A stretch of 64,000 bases of DNA from Parasponia andersonii. Its lineage: Eukaryota; Streptophyta; Magnoliopsida; Rosales; Cannabaceae. Shown here one piece after another: positions 19,937 to 32,818 of this stretch. Below the pieces are notes generated by a model. The model searched no databases, was not told the origin of the DNA, and saw nothing but the letters and a program-made list of their open reading frames with translations. Location: NCBI GenBank assembly GCA_002914805.1, contig JXTB01000191.1, positions 388,280 to 452,279 on the forward strand, read 5' to 3'. Within the stretch, counting starts at the first letter, position 1. Each line of letters starts with the position of its first letter. Position numbers and translations under genes: made by a program.

Positions 19937-22900
19937 ACTCCGACAGTTTAGCCTCTTTTCAAGTTCCACCACTTCAAGGTAATAACTTTGATAATTGGAC
20001 TATCAAAATGAAAGTCCTCCTTGGAGCACATGATGTTTGGGAAGTAGTAGAGAAAGACTATGAAGAGCCAAGAGATGAGGCAATACTATCTTCAACACAG
20101 AAGGATAGTTTAAAAGATTCAAGAAAGAGAGATAAAAAAGCTCTCTTCCTCATCTACCAAGCCTTAGATGACGACGGGTTTGAGAAAATCTCAAGTGCAA
20201 CCTCCGCTAAGGAAGCATGGGAGAAACTTCAAATTTCATACAAGGGAGAAGAAAAGGTCAAAAAGGTCCACCTTCAAACTCTAAGAGGAGAGTTTGATTT
20301 ATTATATATGACAGAGACTGAGTCAATTTCTGACTACTTTTCTAGAGTTCTAACAATTTCCATTCAAATGAAGGGAAATAGTGAGAAACTTGAAAATGTT
20401 ACGATTATGGAAAAGATTCTTCGATTGTTAAGCCCAAAGTTCGAGAATATTGTTACTGTCATCGAATAAACTAAAGATTTGAGAGCCATGACAATAGAAC
20501 AACTCTTGGGTTCTTTATAAGCTCACGAGAAAAAAAAAAAGAAGTAGCCAAATTTGAAGGAGCAGCTTCTCAAGACATAACTTACAGAGAAAGAAGATAG
20601 CCAATATAGCGAAAGAAGTCAACGTGGTCGTGATAGAGGACAAGTCCGAGGAAAAGGATGTAGTACAAGTCGAGGTCGTGGACGAGGTTAGAATTCCAAC
20701 AACCACAATTATCATATCAACAATTTCGAAAGAGGAGAAAGCTTTACAAGAGGTCGTGGTAGAGGTCGAATGAACTCAAGACCTGAGAAGTCTCAAGCTG
20801 AATGTTTCAATTGTCACAAGTTTGGACACTATGCTAGAGAGTGTTGAGTACCCAATAGCAGAATTGAAGAGAAAGTCAATTATGTTGAAGAAAAAAGGGA
20901 AGAAAATGGCACTATGCTACTAGCATATAAAGACAACAATAAAGGACAAGACAACACATGGTATCTTGACACCGGTGCTAGCAATCATATGTGTGGGCAT
21001 CGATCAATGTTTATAGAGCTTGATGAATCAATCAGTGGGAGTGTTTCTTTTGGTGATGATTCAAAAGTAGCGGTAAAAGGAAAAGGTAAAATTCTTATCC
21101 GCTTAAAAAATGGGGGGCATCAATTTATTTCAAATGTTTATTTTGTACCCACAATGAAAACAAACATCTTGAGTTTGGGACAACTCTTAGAGAAAGGCTA
21201 TGATATTCACTTGAAAGATTATAGTCTTTCTATAAGAGATAACAATATGAACTTGATTGCTAAGGTGCCTATGTCAAGAAATAGAATGTTCTTATTGAAC
21301 ATTCAAAATGATATGGCAAAATGTCTGAAAGCATGTTACAAGGATTTATCATGGCTATGGCATTTGAGATTCGGACATCTCAACTTTGGAGGACTAGAGC
21401 TATTGTCCAAGAAAGAAATGGTGAGAGACTTGCCATACATCAATCATCCTGATCAACTTTGTGAAGGATGCTTACTCAGGAAGCAATTCAGGAAAAGCTT
21501 TCCAAAAGAGTCGAATTCAAGAGCCCAAAAGCTACTAGAGCTTGTGCATACAGATGTGTACGGTCCTATCAAACCAAGTTCTTTCGGTAAGAGCAACTAC
21601 TTCTTACTCTTTATTGATGATTTCTTAAGAAAGACTTGGGTTTATTTCTTGAAGCAAAAATCAGAAGTCTTTGAAGCTTTCAAGAAGTTCAAGACTACTA
21701 TAGAGAAGGAAAGCGGTCTTCAGATCAAAGCCATGAGATCTGATAGAGGAGGAGAATTCACTTCAAAAGAGTTCCAAGAATTCTGCGAAGCAAATGGAAT
21801 TCGACGACCTTTAACTGTTCCAAGATCCCCTCAACAAAATAGCGTGACAGAAAGGAAGAACTAGACCATCCTCAACATAGCTTGAAGCATGCTAAAAAGT
21901 AAGAGATTACCCAAAGAGTTATGGGCAGAAGCTGTTGCATGCGCAGTTTACTTGTCCAATCGATCTCCAACAAGAAGTGTGTGGGGAAAGAAGCCACAAG
22001 AATCATGGAGTGGAAGAAAGCCTGGGATCTCCCACTTGAGAGTCTTTGGAAGCATAGCCCATGTGCATATGCCAAACGAACATAGAACCAAGCTTGATGA
22101 TAAAAGCGAGAAGTTCATTNNNNNNNNNNNNNNNNNNNNNNNNNNNNNNNNNNNNNNNNNNNNNNNNNNNNNNNNNNNNNNNNNNNNNNNNNNNNNNNNN
22201 NNNNNNNNNNNNNNNNNNNNNNNNNNNNNNNNNNNNNNNNNNNNNNNNNNNNNNNNNNNNNNNNNNNNNNNNNNNNNNNNNNNNNNNNNNNNNNNNNNNN
22301 NNNNNNNNNNNNNNNNNNNNNNNNNNNNNNNNNNNNNNNNNNNNNNNNNNNNNNNNNNNNNNNNNNNNNNNNNNNNNNNNNNNNNNNNNNNNNNNNNNNN
22401 NNNNNNNNNNNNNNNNNNNNNNNNNNNNNNNNNNNNNNNNNNNNNNNNNNNNNNNNNNNNNNNNNNNNNNNNNNNNNNNNNNNNNNNNNNNNNNNNNNNN
22501 NNNNNNNNNNNNNNNNNNNNNNNNNNNNNNNNNNNNNNNNNNNNNNNNNNNNNNNNNNNNNNNNNNNNNNNNNNNNNNNNNNNNNNNNNNNNNNNNNNNN
22601 NNNNNNNNNNNNNNNNNNNNNNNNNNNNNNNNNNNNNNNNNNNNNNNNNNNNNNNNNNNNNNNNNNNNNNNNNNNNNNNNNNNNNNNNNNNNNNNNNNNN
22701 NNNNNNNNNNNNNNNNNGAATTGACAAATATTTCCAAGAGAATGGATTCATTAAGTGCCCTTATGAACATGCTCTCTATGTTAAGACTAAAAATAGAGAT
22801 ATTTTGGTCGTATGCTTGTATGTAGATGATCTCATATTCACTGGAAGTAATCCAAGGATATTTGACGAATTCAAGAGAGTAATGACACATGAGTTTGAAA

Positions 22901-23766
22901 TGACAGATATCGGACCTATGGCATATTACCTCGGCATAGAGGTCAAGCAAAAGGAAGAAGGCATCTTTATCTCCCAAGAAAGCTATACAAAGGAGATCCT
23001 GAAGAAGTTCAATATGGATGATTGCAAGCCAATATGTACACTAGTGGAGTGTGGAATAAAATTATTCAAAGATGATGAAGTAGAAAAGGTGGATCCAACA
23101 CTCTTTAAGAGCCTTGTTGGATGCCTTAGGTACTTGACATGTACAAGGCCTGATATTCTCTATGCAACTGGACTAGTGAGTCATTACATGGAAACTCTAA
23201 CAACTACTCACTTTAAAGCTTGAAAGAGAATTCTCCGTTACCTAAAAGGTACGATCAATCTTGGCTTGTTCTATTCAGTTTCTAATGATTACAAACTCGT
23301 TGGTTACAGTGATAGTAATTTGGCTGGAGATACTGATGATCGAAAAAGCACAACTGGTTTTGTATTTTTCATAGGAGAAACTACCTTCACTTGGGTATCT
23401 AAGAAACAACCGATTGTCACCCTTTCAACATGCGAAGCTGAGTATGTAGCTGTTACATCATGTGTTAGTCATGCAATCTGGCTAAGAAGGTTGTTGAAAG
23501 AGTTAAACATGTCTCAAAAGGAGCCAATGGAGATTTGTATTGACAATAAGTCAGCAATAGCTTTGGCTAAAAATCCAGTGTTTCATGACCGAAGTAAGCA
23601 TATCGATACTCGCTATCATTACATAAGAGAATGTGTTGCAAACAAAGAAGTACAATTGGAGTATGTGAGATCACATGATCAGATTGCTGATATATTCACC
23701 AAGCCACTCAAGTTTGAAGACTTTACAAGATTAAGAAATTTACTTAGTATTATAAAACAAGTTTAA
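19937..23766 (+). pseudogene. Broken gag-pol of copia B
   Basis: The gag start is lost: the position of the ATG in copia C reads ACT here (19937). Gag continues from about 19975 to a stop at 20467-20469. A CCHC knuckle lies at 20803-20844 and is followed directly by TGA. Protease keeps LDTGASNHM near 20962. Integrase runs to 21862-21864 with HTDVYG, DRGGEF and a motif NSVTERKN, then stops. RT is partly in the gap; its 3' part has YVDD at 22819-22830. RNase H at about 23266-23766 is open to its natural stop and keeps LSTCEAEY and the DIFTKPL end. Stops are fewer than in copia C. Confidence 0.9.
22120..22717. other. Assembly gap (598 N)
   Basis: Run of N inside copia B. The same interval measures about 840 bases in copia A (1403-2242) and about 858 in copia C (8554-9411), so the N run probably understates the missing sequence by some 250 bases. 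Reading frames crossing it are meaningless. Confidence 0.98.
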
Positions 23767-23773
23767 GGGGGGC

Positions 23774-24230
23774 TGTTGAAAATAAACTTGTTTAAGCCTA
23801 TAAGAAATATTTAAACCCATTAACATGAGGCCCAATAAATTGGAGTTAGCACAAGTGCAAAACTCATAAGAGAAAAAAGTTCAAGTCCAAATTAAAGAAG
23901 CCTTCCACCTAGAATCTTCTAGTGTGAGCTAGATATTAGCTTTTTACATGTAAATTATTTGATTATTATTAGAAGTGTGTAGAAGAAAATATGTATGGTT
24001 TAAGGATTTTTGTAATTGTTTATTTGTGTGGTTCTCATTGTTTCTCATGTAGTATAAATACCCCTCCCCATTTGAGTAAGCATCAAGTAAGAAGCAAAGC
24101 TTCTAAGAGTGAAGAGAAGAGAGAAAGAAACATAGCTTCTTGTGAGTGAGTGAACTTGAAGAGTGAAGTTGAGAATTTTCTCTTGTAAAAGTATTTGAGT
24201 AAATAATAAAATTTGTTTTAATTTCCAATA
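23774..24230 (+). repeat. 3' LTR of copia B
   Basis: 457 bases starting TGTTGAAAATAAAC after a G6 purine tract with one C (GGGGGGC). It ends TTTCCAATA, where the 5' copy ends TTTCTAACA. Confidence 0.92.
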
Positions 24231-24859
24231 CTCACAACATTATTGTCAACCAAATATAAGTTATCCAAAAGTTGGATCATGCAGCTAAAGATGTATGATA
24301 AAAAATCAATCCACATCATTTGATGCAAATTTTTTGCTCCATAAAGTAAGAAGAAATTTCGTTACTTTGCCTCATAGTACTTCTATTTTGGTAAATATGT
24401 CTCTTAATGTACCGGTTCCTTGACTTTCTTTTGGTGGATTTAGACCAGATTCTCCCAATGACTTAAAAGATTTGTACGATCTAGACTAGGCATTAACAGG
24501 TATCGTTTAAAATAGTTGCTGATTAAGGTTCAAGAAATTTTAAGAGAAAAAAAGTGTCGTTAAGTGACTCATCTTAAAAAGAAATAAAATAAAATTGTAA
24601 TTTTTTTTTCTCTTTTTAAAACTTGAAAATATATGTAAAAATGAAAAGAATGTCTACTATTTAAATCTATTTTCATTTTGAAAAACTTTTGAATCAATAA
24701 CCTATTAAAGTTAGCCATCATATTATGCACTTTTATTATTCTAATGAACTAAAATAAATATGACACAATGTCTAGCCTTTTATATGTAAACCCGAATTAA
24801 CTATTAAAAACACTTTATTTGACTAAGATTTGTGAGTAAAAGATTATCATCATCATTAT
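24231..24859. other. AT-rich intergenic DNA
   Basis: No gene, RNA or clear repeat recognised. Confidence 0.5.
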
Positions 24860-25141
24860 GTTGTGACTAAAAAAATCTACGACTATATACGTTTTACTAA
24901 AAGAAAATACAATTTATTGGGACTAATAATATAAAAAGATTGTGACAAAAAATATATTAGCGATAATTTATAGTTAAATGCTATTTTTAGTCACATAAAG
25001 TTTTAGTGGTAATTAAATGTAACATTTAGTCACAAAAAATATGAAACTTTTAGTTGTAATTAAACGTGACATTTAGTTATAAAAAATTTTGTAACAATTA
25101 AAACTAAAAAGTTGTCACTAAATAGTGACTTTTTTTTTTGG
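24860..25141. repeat. TTTAGTCAC-type repeats, DNA-transposon remnant
   Basis: Short motifs such as TTTAGTCAC, AGTCACAAAAA and TTTTAGT(G/T)GTAATTAAA recur several times in both orientations. The left edge GTTGTGACTAAAA and the right edge AAAAGTTGTCACTAAA suggest inverted ends. Such subterminal arrays are typical of non-autonomous CACTA or Mutator-like elements. The exact class and ends are not settled. Confidence 0.45.
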
Positions 25142-25525
25142 TAGAACACGTCAATTGCTGCAATTTCCAGTGTGTTGTATAAATTTTCTACTATATATGT
25201 CTCAAAATCGGAGAACCGGTGTTGCTAACAATACCAACATTTTTATCCTCAATTACCACATGTTTGGATTTATCTTCCGAGTAACTAGAATATGAATCTA
25301 TAGCAATGTAGTAACTAATTATAATAAGCGGAAAAATAAGTAACAGTTTTGTGTCTAACTGTCCATGTTAACTCTGGGATATTTTGTGATGTTAACCTTT
25401 GTGATGATCGAGGTTGCTAGCATAGAAATATTAAGTAATACCTCCGAGTACAAAATGGGAAATAAAAAAAAAAATCTTAGTATGGCCGCATGACTGAAAT
25501 GAATAGTAGTATGAGTTTGACAAAA
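25142..25525. other. AT-rich spacer left of the 7.3 kb LTR element
   Basis: No gene seen. It ends in CAAAA (25521-25525), the left target-duplication copy of the LTR element. Confidence 0.55.
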
Positions 25526-27722
25526 TGTCATATTCCACGCTTGAGGACGTGCGCTGTATACTTATAAGGCAAAGTTCCATAAGCATGCAAAATATTTTTT
25601 AATAAACTAATATAATTAAAAATATTTAGTCTCTAATAAATACTAATGTATAACATAAAATTCAACAACTCTTATAAAGTCTCGAAATATTTAAAATAAA
25701 CACTATATAGTAGAGACTATAATCTAATAAATTCAAGCTGAATAACCTTCTGAGTCTTTATATTTTCTTAGTCAAGATGAAGAAATTCTTTTCTTTGAAC
25801 CATGCACCTCAATTACTACTAAATAAGTTCTCTTTGTGAGCCTGTTAACTGATAATCTTTAAAACTTAGGAGGAAAAAAAAAGTGAGCTAGAAGTCCACT
25901 AAGTAACCAGTAAACTTAATTAGTTGGATCAAATATATATAAATTAAAGACATTAATAAATATTTTTCAGAACAAATTTGGTTTCAGAAATCAATACTTT
26001 TGAAAATATTCAAATCAAGTCGTTTAGTAAACAATTTGACAAAATAAGAAATAAGTTTCTAAATCTCTCTTTTTGAATATATTTTAATCAATAATAATTT
26101 CAATTATATTTCTCCCAAGTTTTTAGATTTATGGCCACAGTTAACCCCTGATTAGACCCGAATCTACCATAAATAATCCCTGTAGTCGGGTCCAAATCTG
26201 CCATAAATAACCCTTGTAATCGGATCTGAATCTACTGCATTTAACCCTGCAACTAGACAGTACTGTCGACATATAACCCCTATGGAATGGGTCTACTTAC
26301 ATAGTCACTGAAGAGATTTTCAAAATACTTATTTACAATAATGAATCATAAACGATTTTATTTTCATCTTATTATAATATTATAGTCATTCCAAAACAAT
26401 TTTCTTATAACCATGTTTAATAATAATTCATATACTTGAACCATAATTGAGTATAAAACATAGAATCATATTACTTTCACAAAAATTTTGTTATTTCAGT
26501 AAAATAGATTTCTTTCAATAAATTGTCTTATTACTAAAATATATTATTTTATTTGAAATCATATTTTAAAGAAAATACCTTGTAAACATGATTCTATTAG
26601 AAATAATAAAACACTAAAATATTTAGCTTTTGGATAATGAAAACTACTAGAAAAGATTAAAGGTTACTTACCTCATTCACTTTGCCTATTTAACCAAAAT
26701 AATCAACATAATCTCTCAAACACCTATTGGAACATAAATTATATATAAGTATCACAACAATAAAATCATATTCTAATTACACTAGAAAATTTTGACTACT
26801 TGCTGCCCAAACATCTTCTATAATCAACTCCATAGCTATTCCCAATATGATCAATTTCTCACTATTCATAACAACTCCAATATCTCTCTAAAAATTATCA
26901 AACTTAAGAGAACTATTCTACAAGTCATGGGAATCTTAATAGTACCAAGAATGTGATTATAAAGTCTATAGGCAAGCCTTATAAAGCCCTAAAAGCCGCT
27001 GCCACATTTTGCTAAAAGTACCCAAAGTTTCAGATTTTTCCAAATTCGTAATACTCATTTTAATTGGTTCTCACTCTCTGTTTATAAGTTTGTTTTTCAC
27101 AAATTATATACTGTTAGAAAGATAATTCGATAGCTTTTCCAATCATATAAAATATGATCCAATCAGACCAGTAAAATTCTCTAAAAAGCTAGTTGGAACC
27201 TCTGCTATGTTTTTATATCTTAGCCTAAAACTCAAAAATTCATATCTTTTTATTTATCTAACCAAATCAGTCAAAATTTGTCTTATTTAAATCCTAATAT
27301 CAATAGGTTTCATTTTCTATCAGATACTTTCTCATTTGTTATAAATAATTTATGAGCAATTCAAGACCCTAACCCTAGATATTTAGTCTCAATCCCGAAA
27401 TCAAACTAAATATATAACTTACTTAGTTAAGAGTTTATTATCTTAAGAGTGAGTCTCAATAACTCATGACAATAGTCTTTACTATCTTCTTCTTATTAAA
27501 TGCATAGCCTCTACTCTCTCTCTTTCTTTGTTTTTTTTTTCTACAGAACGTACTTATAAACTAAGCATATTATTAGTCTTAGAGTTTCTGGAATGGTCTA
27601 TTGTTGAAGTACTCACATAATCCTAAATAATATCGAATAGGTAAGGGTCCTTTTGTATTTTCTTTTATCCGTGTATTATATATAAAATATAAATCATTTT
27701 TTTATAATAAAGGGTTGTCACA
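25526..27722 (-). repeat. 3' LTR (left) of the LARD-like element
   Basis: TGTCATATTCC at the left and GGGTTGTCACA at the right on the plus strand. It contains a short tandem array of about three 34-35 base units at 26154-26258. Confidence 0.88.
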
Positions 27723-30622
27723 TTCTCCTCCTCTAAAAAGAAGTTTAGTCCTCTAAACTTAAAACCATGAATTTCATAATAAATAAACTTTAATACAATC
27801 ACTTTTTCCTAGGTATTCCTCAAACTCTGAGCAAAAAGTGTGATCATCACTTATGAAATTGAAACGAACTTTCCTTCAACACAATATAAACTTGAATGTG
27901 AACTTATTCCAATTTGAGTGATTGAAATGTTAAAGAGAGATCATCGCTTTTAAAACTTATCCGTCAATAATTCCATATTGTTACTTGTTCATTGTGATAG
28001 CTCCTTTATACTTTAATCTAAAAAGAGAATAATATAATGACTCAAACTTTTCTTTGTACCGATAAAGCCAATAAGAATTCTTAATAATTAAAATTCCTTA
28101 AACTTCTAGAATTTTTTTTTTTTTCAATAGCATGCCTATAATGCTAAGAATACATTTTTATTTCTTTTTCAATACTTCATATAGAGCCATTCTATTGCTA
28201 GATCGAAAACTATAACTATATACAAACATTACCAAGAGTAATATTTTCTTCTACAATTTTTTGAAACATTCTTCAACATATCTTCAGTGGTTTATATATA
28301 TATATACTTTTCTTTTTGACAATTTATTTATTTTAGATCAATACTATAAAGCTTAGATATAATATGGTATCTTTATCATAAATAACCATAAGAATCCTCT
28401 TTAGTCTTATTCCCTCTAACTTTAATCTTCAATTGGCCAAAAAATCAAAACTAAATCCAGTCACCAAAGCTTACGTAAGATATAAATGCTATGCTTATAA
28501 CCATATTACAAAAAATTCTAAATCTTAATTCTCACTCAAAATAACTATAAAGATCAAAACCTAATAATCGGCTATGGGCATAAGCCAAGTCTACTAGTAG
28601 AAATATGCGTATACTTAGTCAAATAATATACTGTCAAATAATATACTATATAAGTCATACTTCACAATTTGAGATATTCTTGACAATCTCATTATGAAAT
28701 TCCACTACCGTATTATCTTTCTTATATAGTATATCAAAATTTTTCAACCTTGGTCTATATATTCCCCATTCAATTTTCCAAAGACTAAACACTAAGAAAT
28801 ATGCTAAGTGATTTCTTTCATATACTAGTCCTCAAAATTTTTTTAGGCCTTTATTTTAATACCTTTAGAATTTCTAATATCTCATACTATAATTTTCTCA
28901 AAAATATCTTTACAAGTAAGGAAGGTCAATAGAATCATAAATTTGAATATTTCTCCATAGACCACATATATCATAAAAGTTAAATAATATATCAATCTCT
29001 GAAATATTGATCGACTTACATATTCCACTACATAACTGTTTTGGCATTTTTTTTTATAAACACAATTTTCATTTTTTTCCATCACCGATAATAGTTGAAT
29101 TCCTAATAGTAAACACTAAGTTTTTTGAAAACTCTTATCATGTAACTCTTCTAGTTGCCCATCAAATAAGTACTCTTCAATTTGATTGTATAATCCAATA
29201 TACATTTCTAGAGAAGAGTAATACCAAACACTATAAAATACAAAGATTACTTCCTCTTATACAGTAATACCATAGAAAAAATGTGAACTTGTTTACAGCA
29301 ACTATATATTCTAATTCCAATTCTACTATATAGTGTCCATAATCGTAACCAAAATGTTGATCCACTATATCTCGATTTTTACTTAGTTTTTAAAACAAAT
29401 ATTATTATGGTAACATCATTTCAAAATTATCCAATTATATAAGTTATTATGGCTCCATAATTTCTTTTTTCTAGGTAATATTGTTCTCCAAATTAGTCCA
29501 CCATAATTTCTTTTTGGTTAAAATATTATTTTCTAAATTTTTTCTCTCTATAAGTCCTTAAAACCTATATTTCAATCATATCATCACAAATATTTACAGA
29601 GAAACTCATATATAAAGCTTTTAGCAAAACTAACCTATTTAATTTCAATCCTCTACTAATAATAAGATGTATTCTCATCAGTTAACACAAGTACATAAAT
29701 TAGCATTTCTTATATCATATCTTTATCTTTTATCATCAAGGAAACTTGTTATTTAGTAAACTTAATTAACTCTATAATTCCTTGTATATCTTCATTACAC
29801 AAATAATTCTACTTAATGAAAAGATTCAAGCTAGTACTTAATCCACACTTTAATTAATCAACAAATATTCCAAATAAACTTGTTTTCCTCGTATTGGTAC
29901 ATAACAAGATAATATCTATTCTATGAATCCCTTATATCAACATTATGAGAGAGATTAACAACTTTTTAGAAAAATAATATAATCTCTGGGAAATCAATAA
30001 ATTTCACTTTTCTAAGAATTAACATAGGCTTTTTTAAAATAGGTATACAAATATTGAGAAACAACTTAAGAGATAGAAGATGAAGATAACAAGTAGACTC
30101 ATAAAAATTTCAATATCAATACTAAAATAAGACTCATTAACTCTATAACTATCTGATATCAATATAAAAGAAGAAGATTTCAATACTCTAGGTCTATTAA
30201 TCAAATAGAAATGGAAAATAATATCAAAAGTACTAAATACTAGAAACCTCAATATTCAACTAGCAGATCTTAACCTATTGAGAGTACTCAACTTTAAATG
30301 ATTTCAAAAGTCCATGTTTATTTTTAAACCATCCTAAAAATCCATGTAATGTATATGATCACCAACTATAAAGGTCAAACTAAGTGTTCCATCAATGAAA
30401 AAATTTAAGAATTCGAAGTTAACCTATTTAATGCCTGAAATGAACTAAGTAACAAACTTAACAAATTTAAACCAATAACTAACTCAAATGAATCTCTAAA
30501 ATATAATAGAAGTTAAGTCAAACTCAAATAATCTTAACTTAGTTAGTTCGATGTTCTAAACCTCATAAGATTAACTTGTCACGACCTAAATTATCAAACT
30601 TATCCTAATCTTTGATACCACT
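27723..30622 (-). other. Non-coding internal region of the LARD-like element
   Basis: A polypurine tract, read on the minus strand as AGAGGAGGAGAA, lies at 27723-27734 beside the left LTR. About 2.9 kb of AT-rich DNA follows, with only short chance frames and no recognisable retroelement protein. Confidence 0.75.
30610..30620 (-). other. Primer-binding site of the LARD-like element
   Basis: On the minus strand TGGTATCAAAG lies two bases inside the right LTR end. It matches the Met-tRNA primer sequence TGGTATCAGAG except at one base, and fixes the orientation of the element. Confidence 0.8.
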
Positions 30623-32818
30623 TGTCATGCCTCACACCTGAGGATGTATACCGCATACCCATAAGGCAACGCTCTATAGGCATGCAAGGCATCTTTCTAT
30701 AAACCAATATAATTAAAAATGTTTAGTCTCCAATAAATACTAATCTATAAGATAAAATCTAACAACTCTTATAAAGTCTCTAAATATTCAAAAATAAACA
30801 CTATATAGTAGAAACTATAATCTAATAAATTCAAGATGATCAATCTTCTGAGTCTTTACATTTTCTCAATCATGATGAAGAAATTCCTCATGTTGAATGA
30901 TGCACCTCATTTACTAACAAATAAGTTCCCTTTGTGAGCTTGTTAACTTATAATCTTTAAAATCTGGGAAGAAAAAAAAAAGGGTGAGTTAGAAGTCCCA
31001 TAAGTTATCACTAACCTTCACTAGTTCAATCAAGCATATGTAAATCAGAATCATTAACTAATATTTTTTAGAGCAAAAATCAATACATTCGAAAATATTC
31101 AATTCAAGTCCTTTAGTAAACAATTTGAAAAAACAAGTAATAAGTTTATAAATCTCGCTTTTTGAATCCATTTTATTCAATAATAATTTTAATTATACTT
31201 CTCTCTAGTTTTGGGTAATTATGGCCACACTTAACCCCTATGAGTAGGTCCGAATCTGCCACAAATAACCCATATAGTCGAGTCCGAATATACTAGAAAT
31301 AACTCTTGTAGCCAGGTACGAATCTACTACATTTAACACTGCAGCTAGGTCAATATTATCTATATATAACCCCTGTGGATTGGGTCCACGTGTGTAGTGA
31401 GTGAAGAGATTTTCAAAATATTTATTTATAATAACAAATTATAAATAATTTAACTTTCATTTCATTATAATATTATAGTCATTCTAAAATAATTTTCTTG
31501 TAACTATATTCAATAATAATTCATATATTTCATCTCTAATTTAGTATAAAACATAGAATCATACTACTTTCTCAAAAATTATGTTAATTTAATAAAACAG
31601 ATTTCTTTCAATAAATTGTTTTATTGCTAAAATATATTTTTTATTTGAAATCATATTTTAAAGAAAATACCTTGTAAATAGGATTCTATTAGAAATAATA
31701 AAATAATAAAATATTTAACTTTTGGACGAGGAAAACTACTAGTAAAAAATCAAAAGTTACTTATCTCATTCGCTTTGCCTATTTAACCAAAATAATTAAC
31801 ATAACCTGTCAAACACTTATTGTTATACAAATCATATATAAGTATCACAATAATAAAATCATACTCTAATTATACTAAAAAATATTGACTACTTACTACC
31901 CATATATCTTCTATAATCAACTCCATAGCTATTCCTTATAATGTTAATTTCTCATGATGCATAACAATTCTAACATCTCTCTAAAAATTACCAAACTTAA
32001 AAGACGTATTCTACAAGTCATGGAGATCCTAAAAGTACTAAGAATATGATTATAGAGTCTATATATAAGCCCTATAAAGCCCTAAAACCGCTGCCATATT
32101 TTGCTAAACGTATCTAAAGTTTCAGATTTTTTCAGATTCATAGTACTCATTTTAATTGGTTATAACTATCTACTTATAAGTTTATTTTTGACAAATTATA
32201 TACTATTAGAAATATTATTTGACAAGCTTTCTAGCCATATCAAATATAACCCAATCAGACTAGTAAAAGTCTCTGAAAGGCTAGTCGAAACCTCTATTGT
32301 GTTTTTACATTTTAGCCCAAAACTCAAAACTTTATAACTTTCTATTTATCAAACTAAATTACTCTAAATCTGTCTTGTTTAAATCCTAATATGAATAGAT
32401 TTCATCTTCTATCAGATACTTCCACATATTTTATAAATAATTTATGAGCAACTAAAAACCCTAACCTTAGATATTCAGTCTTAATCCCAAAATCAAACTA
32501 AACATAAAACGTAATTAATTAAGAGTTTATTACCTTAAGAGTGAGTCTCAAAATCCATGATAATCATCTTCACCATCTTCTTCTTCTTAAATACATAGCC
32601 TCCACTCTTTCTTTATTTATTTTTTCTTTCTGTAGAGTATATATATAAACTGAGTAGATTATTAGTCTTAAGATTTCTTAAATGTTTACTGTTGAATTAC
32701 TAATATAACCTCAAATAATATCTAATAGGTAAGGGCTTTTGTTTCTTTCTTTTTCCTTGTATTATGTATAAATATAAATCCTATTCTTTTAAGTAACGGG
32801 TTGTCGCACAAAATCTTG
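30623..32818 (-). repeat. 5' LTR (right) of the LARD-like element
   Basis: TGTCATGCCTC at the left and GGGTTGTCGCA at the right on the plus strand, colinear with 25526-27722. The tandem array corresponding to 26154-26258 lies at about 31247-31352. Confidence 0.88.

Larger units (their letters stand above)
18919..24230 (+). mobile_element. Copia retrotransposon B with both LTRs and an assembly gap
   Basis: Ty1/copia element about 5.3 kb long as assembled. LTRs lie at 18919-19378 and 23774-24230, the primer site at 19382 and gag-pol remnants between. The flanking pentamers CTCAA (18914-18918) and CTCAC (24231-24235) match at four of five bases. The right LTR ends TA rather than CA. It belongs to the same family as copia A. 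A run of N (22120-22717) replaces part of integrase and RT. Confidence 0.93.
25526..32818 (-). mobile_element. 7.3 kb LTR element with 2.2 kb LTRs and no coding domains (LARD-like)
   Basis: Two closely similar LTRs of about 2,197 and 2,196 bases flank a 2.9 kb internal region. A perfect target duplication CAAAA sits at 25521-25525 and 32819-32823. Orientation is minus: a primer site complementary to a Met-type tRNA adjoins the right LTR and a purine tract adjoins the left one. LTRs start TGTGACAACCC or TGCGACAACCC on the minus strand. The internal region is very AT-rich and shows no gag, protease, RT, RNase H or integrase motif. This fits a large retrotransposon derivative moved by proteins of another element. 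Confidence 0.88.

Noticed and set aside
21948-22977. Long frames on both strands across 22000-22900
   Set aside because: They run through the N gap, so their length has no meaning.
26154-26258. CRISPR-like array
   Set aside because: The units are contiguous diverged tandem repeats without spacers, inside a plant LTR, and the window is eukaryotic.
28882-29267. Short frames inside the 7.3 kb LTR element as possible gag
   Set aside because: They are hydrophobic, AT-driven frames on both strands, with no zinc knuckle or gag motif.
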